From NCBI GenBank assembly GCA_027919835.1, contig JANVFP010000007.1, positions 682,001-746,000 on the forward strand: a stretch of DNA of 64,000 bases, in the 5' to 3' direction. The translations under genes were made by a program, and so were the position numbers. The DNA is from Lentinula raphanica (lineage: Eukaryota > Basidiomycota > Agaricomycetes > Agaricales > Omphalotaceae). Numbering within the stretch: position 1 is the stretch's first letter; each line of letters opens with the position of its first letter. This document shows positions 11,857 through 23,009 of this stretch, piece by piece. The notes under the pieces are model-generated. The model was not told the DNA's origin. It was given only the letters and a program-made list of their open reading frames with translations, and did no database searches.

Positions 11857-14855
11857 CTACAGACGTATCTCAGGAGCTGAATGTCCTAGGAATTCACGCC
11901 TTTCTGCTAATAGCTTAGTAGAGTATCTCCTGACTTGCTCACTCTCGCGAACATATTCTACATCATTAGGATGAAGCTCTAACTCAAGACCTGTTACTAC
12001 CTCCACCTCGCTCTGAAATTCAACAACAACAACTTTAAACCATTTGGTTTCGTTGCTCTTTGTTCCTTTGTAGAAGTGGTGGATGCGGCGCACAAATTTT
12101 CCAATGTGTTCTTCTTCTCCTCCGACTACCACCATTAACCACTTCTCGGTGCTAGGCTTCGGCCGATTCCGGTGCTTTAAGACTGTCGCTGTGTCCACGA
12201 AAACGCTGCCAACTTTGATCATGGGCTGGTCAATCTGAAGAAGTATGGCACCGTTTTCAGCTGGTGTGGGAACAACATATCGCTCGCCGGCTTTTGTTTT
12301 CAGGGTGTCATAGGGTCCACCGACTATGTCAACACAGATGGGTATCCCAAGAAGATTTCGGTGACATAGAAAGTGAGTCGTCGGAGCCACGAAGCTCGGC
12401 CCTAGTTTTTGGACCTCTGCAGAACATTTCAGCGGTTTTCGCAAGTCACGAATACAAATGCTTACCGAACGTAGGGATTCCACCATCCTCTAATCCAGGA
12501 TACCAAGCACCGACCAGTTCATACAACTTCAGGAGTGAATCGCGATCGATTACTGGAGTGTAAGATCGAGCTGGAGGAGAGTCCGCGTCGAATACTTTTG
12601 TCGGGATATACATGGGGTTTGGCATGAAGAATGATTGTCTCCAATTGGGAGGTATAGCACGATGTAGTATGTCATGTGTGCTGGAGACTTGTGAGCAGCT
12701 GGTTGACTTAAAACTAAGGAAAACCACTTACTATAGTTCACGAACGAAGTCATAATCAAGTCTGACTTGGGGACTAACGATGTTCCCTCTAGCCACGTCA
12801 AGTTCAACAGTCAGGCTGATACCGCTAGCACGATGACTCCTTTGACGGTCTAATTGATACCGATTCACGTCCCGGATGGTGCCAGTTAGACCGTGGTCGT
12901 TTCCTTGAACCACTCGAACACGAGCACCAATCCATGGTTCAGGTCCTGTTTTCATGCGATGAAGAGAACGGTTGATCTTGAAATGATCAAATACTGACTG
13001 GCCCTCGAAGTCGAGAGCGAGCTGGTCGAGAGGCCTGTTCGTCCTGGGAGAGACTTAGAACCATTTCGGGAAACATGTAAATCACTCACTTATATTCGAC
13101 AACCTGGGTGTAGTCCAGCTCAAAAGAGCAGTCGTTTGAAGGTACATAGAGCAAGATACGAGCGGAACCATGACCATCAGGCCAGGCCCATTTGATGATT
13201 CCCTCCGTTTGTGCGTAGAAGTTGAGGTCGACTATACGGACTTTGAGGTCCTTCCATGGGGACTCATTAGTCGTCGGTATAGGGAGAGAAGAGTCAGCAG
13301 TCGCCGTAGTGACGCTATTGACATCGACCCATACGCTCTGTAACGAACTTCGTGAACATTCAAGTAAAGATGAATCACTTCAAAATACATACCACTGAAT
13401 GAGAGAAATCCCGTATTAACCCTAGCACACGACCGTCTCTTGCACCAACCAGGCCCTTCGTATTGGCGTGGGGACCCTTCAGTACTTGCACATAATCGCC
13501 TGGGATGAATGTCTTCACGAGGTGATCGTTCTCCACCACAACAGTCTCGCCAACTTGGGTATCCACCTCGCAAGCTCTGGGAAGAACGTTACGAATGACA
13601 CCCCTCGCGATTTCACCGTGTAGATCGGATTCTTCCCCTACGATGGAGACTGCGTCTCCTACATCAAAGTGCCACAATTCAGGCATTGGCATGCTATCGA
13701 GGCGTTCCGCTACATAAGGATGTTTACTCTCGATGAAACGTCTGCGGTTGTCCCAGGAGATATCGGGCGCAACAGAAAGCATCGCCGGCGAAAAATAAGC
13801 AGCCAGAAGTCCGTATTCGAAGCATTGTTTGACGTATATGAAATACGAGTGTCCATCAACCATGCGCTTCTCCATTTCATCTTCGTTCAGATGGTCTTCG
13901 AGGAGTAGACTCAGTTCAGGACGTGACGGTCCTGTATGATCCCACTCCCGGAGGATGCGTGGAACAAGTAGTACGGCGATATTCAATCGCCCAGGGATAT
14001 AACGCAGTCCTCGCACTAAGCCTGTATCACCGTTGTAGAGACCCGTTGAGTTGATTTTCACCCAAGTGCCCGGAGAGAATAAGCGATCATTGTGCGGTAG
14101 GATCCATAGACAGGATTTGTGATCTGTCGAAGGTACGCGGTAGAGCGACGACATATAGATGTCCGAATGGACGCTTAGGAAATGGGTAAGGACGGAAGGA
14201 CGATCACTTGGAATCCGAGCTTCGAAGTAGATATGATTGCCCAACGATGGATTATAGAAAGCACTACGAACTTCACGCTGAAGGATGCGCGAGTCCATTA
14301 GATCGAAGAGGATATTGTATTCGGAACCCGCCTGTTCGATATATATAAAAACGCTCGTCCAACTGAAACGCAAATTCAAACCTTGCAATCAGCACGAAAG
14401 AGCCCCCAATCATCAGAGAGATGAGTAGTCTTGCGGAGTAACCTTTCTACCCAATCTTGTTCTCGATGATTTGCACGTGTGATGTCCTCAGTTGAGTAAG
14501 ATTCGAACTCTTCGATTGCAGCCCGACGATCATGGACGTATGTTTCTTCAAGATGGTCTAAAAAGCGCGTCGTGGACGTTCCAGGATGCGGTATCCAAGC
14601 TGAGCGACTAGTTGGAGGTTGTGAATTTGAAGCCTCAGCGGGCAAAGAATCATCTATGAAGTCCTCTACGACAAGAATCAGAACAGTGTGCGATTCGGGT
14701 AGAGACGACATAACCTTCAAGGATATCACTATTATCGTCCAAGGTTGTACCGTCGTCATCGATGGCCTCGATATCTAGGAATTGACTAACATTTGTTCTA
14801 GACACTACTCGCTCAGATGTCGTCGTCGACCGGGAAGATCGATGCGAGGGAATCA
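11857..14855 (-). CDS. Spt5-like protein with NGN-like and KOW domains
   Basis: About nine exons with consistent splice sites: 14855-14715, 14665-14382, 14331-13393, 13337-13090, 13043-12732, 12680-12476 and 12416-11857, with small uncertainties. The N-terminus has the FLDIEAIDDD acidic motif typical of this family. The third exon starts with an NGN-like fold (GSEYNILFDLMDSR, then HIYFEARIPSD). KOW-type segments follow: PGTWVKINSTGLYNGDTG, PGDYVQVLKGPHANTKG, WKDLKVRIVDLN and GARVRVVQGNDHGLTGTIRD. SPT5 proteins bind RNA polymerase II and nascent RNA as elongation factors. Basidiomycetes also have many divergent Spt5-like genes of unknown role, and this is one of those. The first coding exon with an ATG was not identified, since the upstream DNA is AT-rich. 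The frame is otherwise open, so it may be functional. Confidence 0.8.
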
Positions 14856-14879
14856 CTGGAAGGGAATGAGTATTTAACG

Positions 14880-15590
14880 TCTGTAAAACTATTTGCATTA
14901 TCAAAAATTTTACAACAAATTTTACTGTCCATCTGACCATAGTTATACAGTGTATAGAACCTCTGTAAAATGGTTTGAAAAAAACCTCATTTAACCAACA
15001 TTATTTCAACTGTAAAATGGCAAGTAAACCAGTATATATACCCTGTGTTGTATTGACATTTCTTCAAGTGTTAAAGAAATGAACTTACCGGTCATATTGC
15101 CTTTGATATACAATAAATTTTACTAGGCTTTTCACCCAAGTTAAATGTCAGATTTTACGGCTGCGAAAAGAAACGGGCGCTGAGTGGGCGCTGAGTGGGT
15201 GCTCATTGGGTGATCATTGGGTGACCATGGGGGTATCAACGGTCATTCAGTACCTTGAGTGAGCTCAGGGGACGAGCATCGGCCTCTTTCTAAGTGTTCA
15301 GTATTTCGGACATTGCTACTACTTTCAATACTGATACATGAAGGTGAGTTCTAGTCAAATGAAGGAGGGCTTTGTTCATAAACATTGGAGAACAACAGAG
15401 GCTAGTACATGAGCTACCAAAACTTGCATTACCAGCAGCTTCTGACACACAGTGATGAGTATACCGAGTCGTTGATTGTCATCCCAATCTCGAATATTCG
15501 TGAACGTACAACCCAGCTTTATGCCAACGTAGCCAAGCTAAAGTATGTTATCCTCGATCACCGTCATGTCTTTCTCACCATTGGTTTTCA
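14880..15590. other. AT-rich non-coding stretch with TTTTACAG and GCGCTGAGTGG repeats
   Basis: 14880-15170 is AT-rich and holds several TGTAAAA / TTTTACAG motifs in both orientations, suggesting a degenerate MITE, but I could not fix its ends. 15175-15235 has short tandem copies of GGGCGCTGAGT and GGGTGATCATT. An ORF beginning at 15409 has no recognisable content until it meets ERV41 similarity near 15600. Confidence 0.4.
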
Positions 15591-15599
15591 GAGAACACT

Positions 15600-16711
15600 C
15601 AGCTATGCTTTCAGCAATGCAAGATCTCGTGGCTTTTTCGATACACTTCTCCTGAAATGGCACCGACATTTGATCATTCCCCGGATCCAAGTGCCTGTCG
15701 AGTCTACGGAACTATTGAAGTGAAGAAAGTCACGGCGAACATGCACATAACAACTCTAGGTCATGGATATGCTAGTTGCGAGCATGCGAATCAGAATCGT
15801 CAGTGCTGGCCTTGTCCTTCAACCTCACCGCGATTGATTGTCCCACCAGTCATGAATCTCTCACATCTCTCACATGTCATAACCGAGTTCTCCCTTGGTC
15901 CTTAAATTTCCCGGATATCGCGCAACCACTGGACTACTCATTCGAACTTGCCAAGTATCGTGAGTCAGCATTAGTACTTCACATTACGACCTCATAGCAT
16001 TGATACCGTCTGCAGCGTTTGTCGCATACTTCTATTTGTAGTTGCGTCGGAGTTATTGGAGGTGTTTTTGTTTGCATGAGCTATGCGATACGTATCACCA
16101 CTCATGCTGTGGAAGTAGTTACGGGATCGGAGGACGAAGTCATCGTTTCAGCAATTACTAGCGGCGCCAAAGGTGGTCTTCGGTCAAAGTGGGGCGGTGG
16201 TGAATTTCGTGCCAGAGGAAAGATGATCCGTCATGGCTCAGGCTGGACCATGGATTCGAATCCTGGATCTCCTGCTCTTGGCAGCGGTCATGGAAGTTAT
16301 GCGAACACGCCATTATTACAATCATTTTCTCCTGCAGCTTCACCGTACCTTGCCTCTCCATCGTTCAACTCTCCTACAATTCCATCATCTAATCCTGGGA
16401 CTCCGGCTATTGGCGCGTCTTTCCCAGCAAGTTCACGGCCTTCCTCAATGTACCACTCGAAGACTCCATCCATGAGCTCCGGGTTGGCTCCAACATCGGC
16501 TGCTAGCCTGCTGCTAGGGTCATCTTCTCTAGGTGGCGCTGATCCGCCGTCGATAACTGGGACACCTTTGTATTCCAATTTCCCACTAACTCCTAATCCT
16601 GCAAATGGAAATGGAAGCGGGTTCCCTGTGAGTCCACCTTCGAAGAGGATACCATCCAATGACAGTGGAAGAAGGATGATTGAGGGCAAGATAAATGAGA
16701 CAGTCCGCTGA
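15600..16711 (+). pseudogene. ERV41-like (ERGIC2-type) COPII cargo receptor pseudogene
   Basis: Similarity to fungal ERV41/ERV46-type proteins is clear in pieces: ARSRGFFDTLL near 15620, ACRVYGTIEVKKVTANMHIT with TTLGHGYAS from 15690, NLSHVITEF and FPDIAQPLDYSFEL from 15850, and CVGVIGGVFVCMSYA from 16040 (the C-terminal transmembrane segment). A Ser/Pro/Gly-rich fungal tail then runs to the stop at 16711. These proteins cycle between ER and Golgi. The copy is broken. A frameshift falls before APTFDHSPDP, there is a stop in what should be the GPYFPDI region, and most of the luminal segment before CVGVIGG is missing. One intron (about 15799-15849) is retained, so the copy arose from DNA, not cDNA. 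The N-terminal membrane segment was not found. Confidence 0.8.
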
Positions 16712-17269
16712 GTGTGCACAGTCATGAATTAGTTTTCCTTGCTGTCGAGCACAATTCTCGTTTGTTGTGTACAAATCTCGCGGAGTTTGATAAAATTTGT
16801 GTGTAAAGTTTTTACAAAGACAACGAAGTCAAAGCAGAATTCCGGAACGAGGAAATACGGAACGCGAGGAGTATCAAGAGCTGCTTCTGGCTGACTGAGT
16901 CTTTCTTCGAGATGATCGAAAGTGTATGGTCAGAACACAACGAGTTAGATAAAGAAAGGCCATATGGACGTAAGTTCTCCTGTTCGTTCTCCTCTCAGTC
17001 GAGATCATCCAATGCAGCGCTAGATGAAGGCATTGGCTCAAGTGCGGCATGTACAATCCGGTCATAATGCGCGAACATTTGGGAGATCTTAATGAATCAA
17101 TCTGTGGCTAGCTCACTTGCCGCGATGAAGTGGGTCAAAATTCTATGTACGAATGAGTTGAAGGTCGATGAGGATACGTTGATTGATACATTGGGTGAGC
17201 CAAACAAATTATGACTTCCAATCAACCAGATCCTGCGTTGCAAAGAATCAGATACGGTAGAGTTCTGTC
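16712..17269. other. Intergenic stretch, no gene seen
   Basis: Follows the ERV41-like pseudogene. Short ORFs on both strands show no recognisable domain, repeat or splice structure. Confidence 0.4.
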
Positions 17270-17890
17270 TCATCTGATTACCGCACCACCACAGTAAACC
17301 TTTCCAAAGACAGCTTCCTGGAAGAGATCGTACACACTGAGCACACCCGCACCAGCAACACCTGCGAACATATTCTGAGTGCGATCGTGAATACTGGGAG
17401 CAGAGATAGTTCTACCTCTCAAGATATTGGCATCTGAAAAGTAAAGCGGTACCCTCCTTGGCAATGATCTAACAAGATGGGTCAGAACTCGTCACCATTG
17501 GAAAGGAGCTATCAAAGGTACTTGAAAACCAGCGTCGAACATGGACTTGTAGTCGACTCCAGAGCCCGAGGTCATCATCATACGACGACTGAAGCGAACA
17601 TGAGTAAATCAAGAAAAGAAAAGATCTCGTACGTACCGAATAGTGTCCCTAAAAGAGAGCAGGGTGAATTGTCGGATGATTGTCATATGCTCTCAAACTT
17701 CAAAGGACTTACAAAGGATCCGAAGCCAAACCAGGCCCGATGGTAACACCCCATCCAAGAAGGAAGGAGGCTAAGAATGATCCTTGGAGTGTGCCGACCA
17801 AGACAACAGGTTCTGTGGACAGTGCGAATCAGGGATGCATATGACAAGTCAGGTATCGATGGAAGTGGGACATGCTGAGGAATCGTAGAC
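17270..17890 (-). pseudogene. Unrecognised decayed coding-like fragment
   Basis: The minus strand contains two coding-like pieces. One near 17830-17740 encodes a hydrophobic, membrane-like stretch ([18 protein letters not shown]). The other at 17464-17270 encodes SIHDRTQNMFAGVAGAGV followed by LSVYDLFQE. A GTAAGT donor follows the first. The pieces look like conserved protein sequence, but I cannot name a family, and the frames between them contain stops. They could be fragments of one membrane-associated protein. Confidence 0.3.
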
Positions 17891-18657
17891 ACCGAAGTAC
17901 TAGAGGGCGTCTAATGAAGTCAAGGCTGAATAGGACTATTCTTGGTTTGACATACATTCTCGAGCCACGCTCAATACATTGATGAACATGATAATCACAT
18001 TGAGCATACCCACTTCATTTAAACAATTACCGGTCTAGATACCGCCAGTCCCAATTCAGAAACCGATCGTTCCAATTGAGACACAGCGCGTCCCATTCCA
18101 GTGACCGCCAGTCCCGCCAAGTCCCGCCTCGACATGTTTACGCTGAAATTCACCCTCAACTGATAATCGCTTCCGTCATCACTTAGAATGAGTCGAACAG
18201 ACTCATTTGCTCTGAATTACATCGTCATACACAGAAAAAGTTTGATGAATTCTGATTGAGTGTGTCTTGTATGTACACAACGGGTGAGGTAGCGGGAAAG
18301 GAGGATACCACGCTGAAAGTTTTTGAGCAACGAATTGGAAAGCCTGAGCGATTCATTGACGCGCCTGTTGTAAGACAATGTCTTCTGGGGTATCGTCGCG
18401 AACCGCCTCTTTTCGTATATGGACGAATGCATCCGTCCGCAATAGAAACCTAGAGCAGCTTTGTTAACACAGAACATTGTAGGATTACTGAAATACGTAT
18501 CTCTGAAGATTTTGATTCAGGTATTGGTACTGTTGCATGGATGATTTGAGTTTAGAACTATAGTAGTGATTCAATACATGTAGTATAGTATAGTCCTTGT
18601 CACTATAACTGGTGAGAGTCAGCTTAAGTTCTTTGAGAAGAAGAAGGAAGAAGTACC
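17891..18657. other. Intergenic stretch, no gene seen
   Basis: Contains short direct repeats of CAGTCCC and GTCCCGCC between 18045 and 18130. No convincing coding exon, RNA gene or transposon end was recognised. Confidence 0.4.
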
Positions 18658-19156
18658 TCACGCCCTCGCAGCCCAAAACATCACCGGTAGAACGATAGAG
18701 AGCCAAACGAACGAAGCGTTGCCAGCGAAGATGAAAACTTCACAGTGCGACTTTCGACCTTTGAAATAGGTTGGCAAGCGGAGGATACAGAGGTTGAGAG
18801 ACGTACAGCGTTGACAGTACACCCGCGGTCTATCGATGCATCTCGATTCAAGTAGGAGGTGCGCCAGCGACTCTAAATCGATGAGATTAGAGTGATGATG
18901 TTGCGATGAAAGATCACTCACCTGCTCGTCGCCTCCTCGGAACGGCGATGGGCCCCTTCCATACTCGAGTAGGGCACGGACACTGCCTGTCCCACTGCCT
19001 TCGCCTTTGAACGAACTTGCGGGACATGCCGACTTTCCACCGGTTCCCATTGTCGACAAATCCGTACAGATATCCTGGTCCATCGGCGAGGGATGTTGGA
19101 CGAGATTGGCGGCGCGCTGAAAGAGTATGGAGAAGTGGAGAACGTCGTCTTGGCAT
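18658..19156 (-). CDS. T5orf172/DUF1766 (GIY-YIG-like) domain protein, copy 1
   Basis: Exons at 19156-18922, 18872 to about 18802 and 18764-18658 are separated by GTGAGT and GTACGT introns. The protein starts MPRRRSPLL with a basic leader. The domain follows: PGYLYGFVDNGNRWKVGMSR, then RRRQWDRQCP, RRRRAESLAHLLLE and, after the last intron, KSHCEVFIFAG. The GYLY...WKVG pair corresponds to the GIY-YIG-like strand motif of the T5orf172 family (Mug113-type), seen as small stand-alone proteins in many basidiomycetes. GIY-YIG folds include nucleases, but the role of this family is not established. All exons are open in consistent phase. A paralogue lies at 45.7-46.3 kb. Confidence 0.78.
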
Positions 19157-19286
19157 TGTTTGAGACAGATATGAGGCGCGGGAGGGACGAAAATAGATGG
19201 ATCTGGCCTAATAGAGCGTCCGGGACTTTGAGGCGCAGTGGATGGAAATAAGAAGGATCTTTACCTACTACTGTCGATGGCATCAA

Positions 19287-19949
19287 ACAAAATTTCCCTT
19301 TGTAGCAAACCGCCCCTTCTCTGTTGTTTGGGTCGTCGGCCGACTACTTGTGAACACTAAGTGTTCTTGAAAAGCTCAACCAACTGGTGTACAAGGGTGA
19401 TAGGTGAGTGTACAGTGGTGATAGGTGCATAGTGTTTACTAGCATATCAAGCAGAATAGTTTTCCGTTCGACTGCAATCAAGAATCGAACGTTCAGAGAT
19501 TGAAACTGGTCCCTCCTCTCGGCCGCTGCTCTTAACACGATGAACGATCCTCAAGCCAAAATCTCGTCAAACTGTACCGCGGGCAGGTCAGAGGCGGTGT
19601 GTATGTTGAGTGATAGATTATACCTTTCTATACTCCTTTACCCGTGCCGTTCTCATATGATTTCATGCGCTATTTTCTTCTCTTCGTCTATTCCCGTTCC
19701 TAACCACCTCCAGTAACCGTGAATGATGAGGTCTTCACATTTGATGGGGAATTGGCTGACTATTGTGTGTGGACGATGGCGATTGCTAAGATCCTAAGTG
19801 CAAGAGACTGGTCGCATTGAGAGAGCGACAGCGGAGGGAGCAACTGAAAAAGCTACTCACCGATGTCCAATGAAAACTCCCTTCCCGTGATCGTCGAATG
19901 TAAACTAGACATACAAAGTTTCAATGTAGACCGAGGATGGCAACGCGAA
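19287..19949. other. Intergenic stretch, no gene seen
   Basis: Only short ORFs without recognisable content. A partial direct repeat (GGTGATAGGTG) lies at about 19398-19426. Confidence 0.4.
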
Positions 19950-21612
19950 CTTCAGAAGAATTTCTCGACAGTGAGGAAGGGAGTAAGCGTGCACCCTTTC
20001 CTTACGGTGAGTAAATACCGAGACCGCGTATCTTCGGGCGAACGGTTTGGCCCATCTTGCTGAGTTACTGGGTGATTATTCCAACCTTTGGCCCAGAACG
20101 CTAAGCCACTGTTTATGGTGTCCATGAATAGATGTTGCAATAACTAGATGCGATTGTTGTTAAGATTGTCCAGATGATGGTGCGCCTCTAGTTCAGAGAA
20201 GTAGTCGTTCCAGCTCTGAGTAAGATGAACCGAGACGTCGACCTATAGTCGCTCGATTGGAACATTGTGAGCGGATCTAGATAGAAAGTGAGGGAAGGAA
20301 CTTCATTAGAAAGTCTAGCATTTACCTTTCCCATATGTATGATCCTCGTCCTGAGCCTCGGGCGTGTTCCATGAAAGCGGCAACCCATATATTCTCCACG
20401 CCGTGATCCCCTCGCACTTGTAAAGGTAAGCCATATCGTGCAGCAGCGGAGAGGAACAAAGAAAGAACAGTTGGAGAATGATTGTTATTGCGTGCGCGAA
20501 GAGCTGTTATCAAGCGAGAATATCCGTCAATAAAGCCGTGGATCAGTGGCTCATACGATGGGGTATCGTCCCCGAAATAAGCCCTGTTTGGATATATGTT
20601 AGCGCCTATACAATATCATACACACGCGGAGAGATACTTACGGTGATGCCTGTCGCGGTGCCAGAGTGAATTAGGTCCGGGAACACTGGAGCGACGACGA
20701 CGAATCCGAATGCGCTCGAAAACGCGGTGAATCGGGTCAAGCCTTATCAACGATTGTTAAATTCGTTCGTACGGCACGACCTGACCAATTCATCGCAACA
20801 TTCCATCTAAAATTCGGATCCCAGCCCTGGGATAATGTGAACGCAGCAATCGTATCATTCTATCGAGATCGTCGTTGGACATGTTTGTAAGGTAGCTCGA
20901 AGATGAAGAAGATTGTATCGAGCTTGCTACGTTTTGAATTTCCGGAGGTATATCTGCTGGGATAGGGTCGTGCATGGGTCGAAAATGGGATCAACGTTTT
21001 CGACAGAATCGCTGACTGAAGATGGTGGACGACCTGGAGGTGCAATGCCGTATCAGAGAAGAGCCCTTCTAACCGTTTTACGGCTAACGCCCAGGAAATC
21101 GGCTCTGCCGCTGGTCGTACGACGACCGTATGCCCATTGCAAGAAACTAGGATCGATCATTGCACGAGGACGTCCGGCAGAGCCATTGTGTTCCCAAATA
21201 CGACTTTCGGACGTCCATGGTGGCTCTGTTCCACTCGACGATGGTATATTGTCTGAAGATCCCCGGAATCATATTTTGTACGTTTGTTTGAAGCAATTGC
21301 CATTCAATTTGGTCAGGAAAATTTCTGAATTCTGTCGAGTGCGCTTCAGCCAATATTCCTTGCAGAGTTTGGTTTTACACACCTGGGAAACAATATTTGC
21401 AAACTCTTCAAGGTCTTCGCCAAGTAGTACAAGGTGGAAGACATCTGTTGTATCATCGGATGCCTCCGAAACTCGTCCAACAATATAGGTGCTTCGAACT
21501 TCGAGATATTGGCGTCTTGTCCGGAGGGTGGGTCACTTGCCCAGCAGAGGATAGAACGAGAATGCGATACTATGCATGCAAAGACTAGCAAGGCGGCTGA
21601 AACCAGAAACAA
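19950..21612 (-). pseudogene. Basidiomycete integrase-core (DDE) family gene, decayed
   Basis: On the minus strand the fragments follow the order of the integrase-core family common in Agaricomycetes. They are FRRHPMIQQMSSTLYYLAKT near 21510, a helix-turn-helix-like DFLGVSRKTVRRALL near 21090, the core IHGFIDGYSRLITALRA with RGDHGVENIWVAAFME at 20550-20360, GSYIWER at an exon end followed by a GTAAATG intron, then NVPIERL and WNDYFSELE near 20240, and GWNNHPVTQQDGPNRSP near 20060. The core resembles retroviral-type integrase with catalytic acidic residues. Family members are usually single genes of unclear function rather than full transposons. A TAG replaces the Trp codon after IERL, and several frames shift between 21350 and 20560, so it is dead. 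Confidence 0.75.
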
Positions 21613-22101
21613 GAACTTGACGGGTGGTGGTTAGATTTGCACCGGAAAACAGGGCCGATTATTGATGATCGTACGGCATTATTGATGGCTGTGAAACGTG
21701 TTCCCGCCTGGTCAATCTAGTCGTGCTCTGGTCGTGCTTGAGCGGTCATCAGGCCAACAAACTACTGTGCACCAGAAAACTGCTCACTGCTCAGTACTGC
21801 GATTTCAAAACTTGAGATCGCAATCCGATTACAGCATAATATGCAACTTGGGTTCGGATGGTGAATATGTAGTTGACAGATTTCCTCACTAAAGGTGTTC
21901 AACCAGATCCAAAGTCAAGAGATCTAAACGAAGCATATCTTGCAAAGTCATGCCAGGGACACATATTTAGGTACTTCAAAGAGATTGACCAAAACCTCAT
22001 ACCAATGCTTTCATCGCCTGTTATCTAGGACTCTGGATGTCGAGCAGAAGATACTATTCCACGTCGAGCTATACTGATATGTCAGCTGAGGCTGTAACTT
22101 C
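21613..22101. other. Intergenic stretch, no gene seen
   Basis: Lies between the integrase-core pseudogene and the MITE with telomere-like repeats. No feature was recognised. Confidence 0.4.
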
Positions 22102-22647
22102 TATGCATAACATATGGGCAAGTCCCTGAAGCCCGTTTTGCATAACAGCGGGGCAGTTGCCCACCACTCAATAAGCCTCACTATAGCTCACTATAGCAGT
22201 GGATGTAATGCATAACAACTTGGGCAACATGTTATGCATAACATATAGGCAAGAACATTTTTCAATATTTTTGAAAAAAAGAATTAATTGTATCTTTTGA
22301 AATATCCATTTTTGGAAAAAACTGACACCCCCTATAGGGGGTCTTTTTTTAAGGTCTATCAATATATCCTCAACCCCTAACCCCTAACCCAACCCCTAAC
22401 CACCCTAACCCCTAACCAAACCCTAACCCTAACCCAACCCAACCCCTAACCCCCTAACCCTTATTGGCTCATGTTTGGCACTGAATCAGACCCCTCCCTA
22501 ATGTTGGGGTTAGCATAGCTAACCCCAACGGGAGGGGCCTGATTCAGTGCTTAATCCCAGTTTAAATATTCATTTATTGACTGAGTGGATTAGTGCCCCG
22601 CTGTTATGCAAAACAGGCCTCAGGGACTTGCCCACTTGTTATGCATA
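22102..22647. mobile_element. 546-bp MITE with about 55-bp terminal inverted repeats and telomere-like interior
   Basis: The left end (TATGCATAACA, then GGGCAAGTCCCTGA and GTTTTGCATAACAGCGGGGC) is inverted at the right end (GCCCCGCTGTTATGCAAAAC, TCAGGGACTTGCCC, TGTTATGCATA), with only a few mismatches over about 55 bp. ATGCATAAC recurs inside. There is no coding capacity. The target duplication may be only TA. Two strong hairpins lie inside: a short one at 22327-22342 (ACCCCCTATAGGGGGT) and a long one at 22478-22550 with arms including CTGAATCAG and GGGGTTAGC. Confidence 0.8.
22371..22460. repeat. Interstitial telomere-like repeat (variants of CCCTAA)
   Basis: About 90 bp of irregular CCCTAA, CCCCTAA and CCCAA units on the + strand, matching the common fungal telomere repeat TTAGGG read on the other strand. 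The tract is inside the inverted-repeat element at 22102-22647. It is therefore not a chromosome end. Confidence 0.85.
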
Positions 22648-23009
22648 AAACCTACAGCTACAGGTGGATATGTTCGGTTTAATATGGTCATGATAGATAC
22701 GCAAAAGAAAAATTGATCTCACATAATGTTTTCCTTTCTCCCCCTTTCTTTTTCTCTGTGTTTGTCGCCCTCATCTTCTACCTCTTCGATTCTGGGCTTG
22801 TCCTCGCTATCTTCCTCTTCTTCTTCGTTGACACTGACTTCCTACACACAACTTTATTAGACCATTTCAACATTTCGCACAACATACATAGCATGCGTCT
22901 CATATATGTCAACCAGGTCTCGACCTTCAACCCAGAGGCATCCTGTCTCTGTGTCAAGGAGTTCGTCAAATTGTGAACTCTTCCCGAGTTTGCGTATGAG
23001 CTTGACCGC
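22648..23009. other. Intergenic stretch, no gene seen
   Basis: An 87-codon hydrophobic ORF on the + strand (22713-22976) has no recognisable domain. Pyrimidine-rich sequence accounts for its apparent hydrophobicity. Confidence 0.4.

Noticed and set aside
11857..14855. Calling this gene the housekeeping SPT5
   Set aside because: It lacks the C-terminal repeat region and the strong KOW sequence conservation of SPT5. It fits the divergent Spt5-like family, while the true SPT5 remnant is at 36.8-37.7 kb.
22371..22460. Chromosome end
   Set aside because: The telomere-like tract is irregular, short, and enclosed by terminal inverted repeats with sequence continuing on both sides.
22713..22976. 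Small membrane protein
   Set aside because: Hydrophobicity comes from a pyrimidine-rich tract. There is no homology, and no conserved start context or introns.
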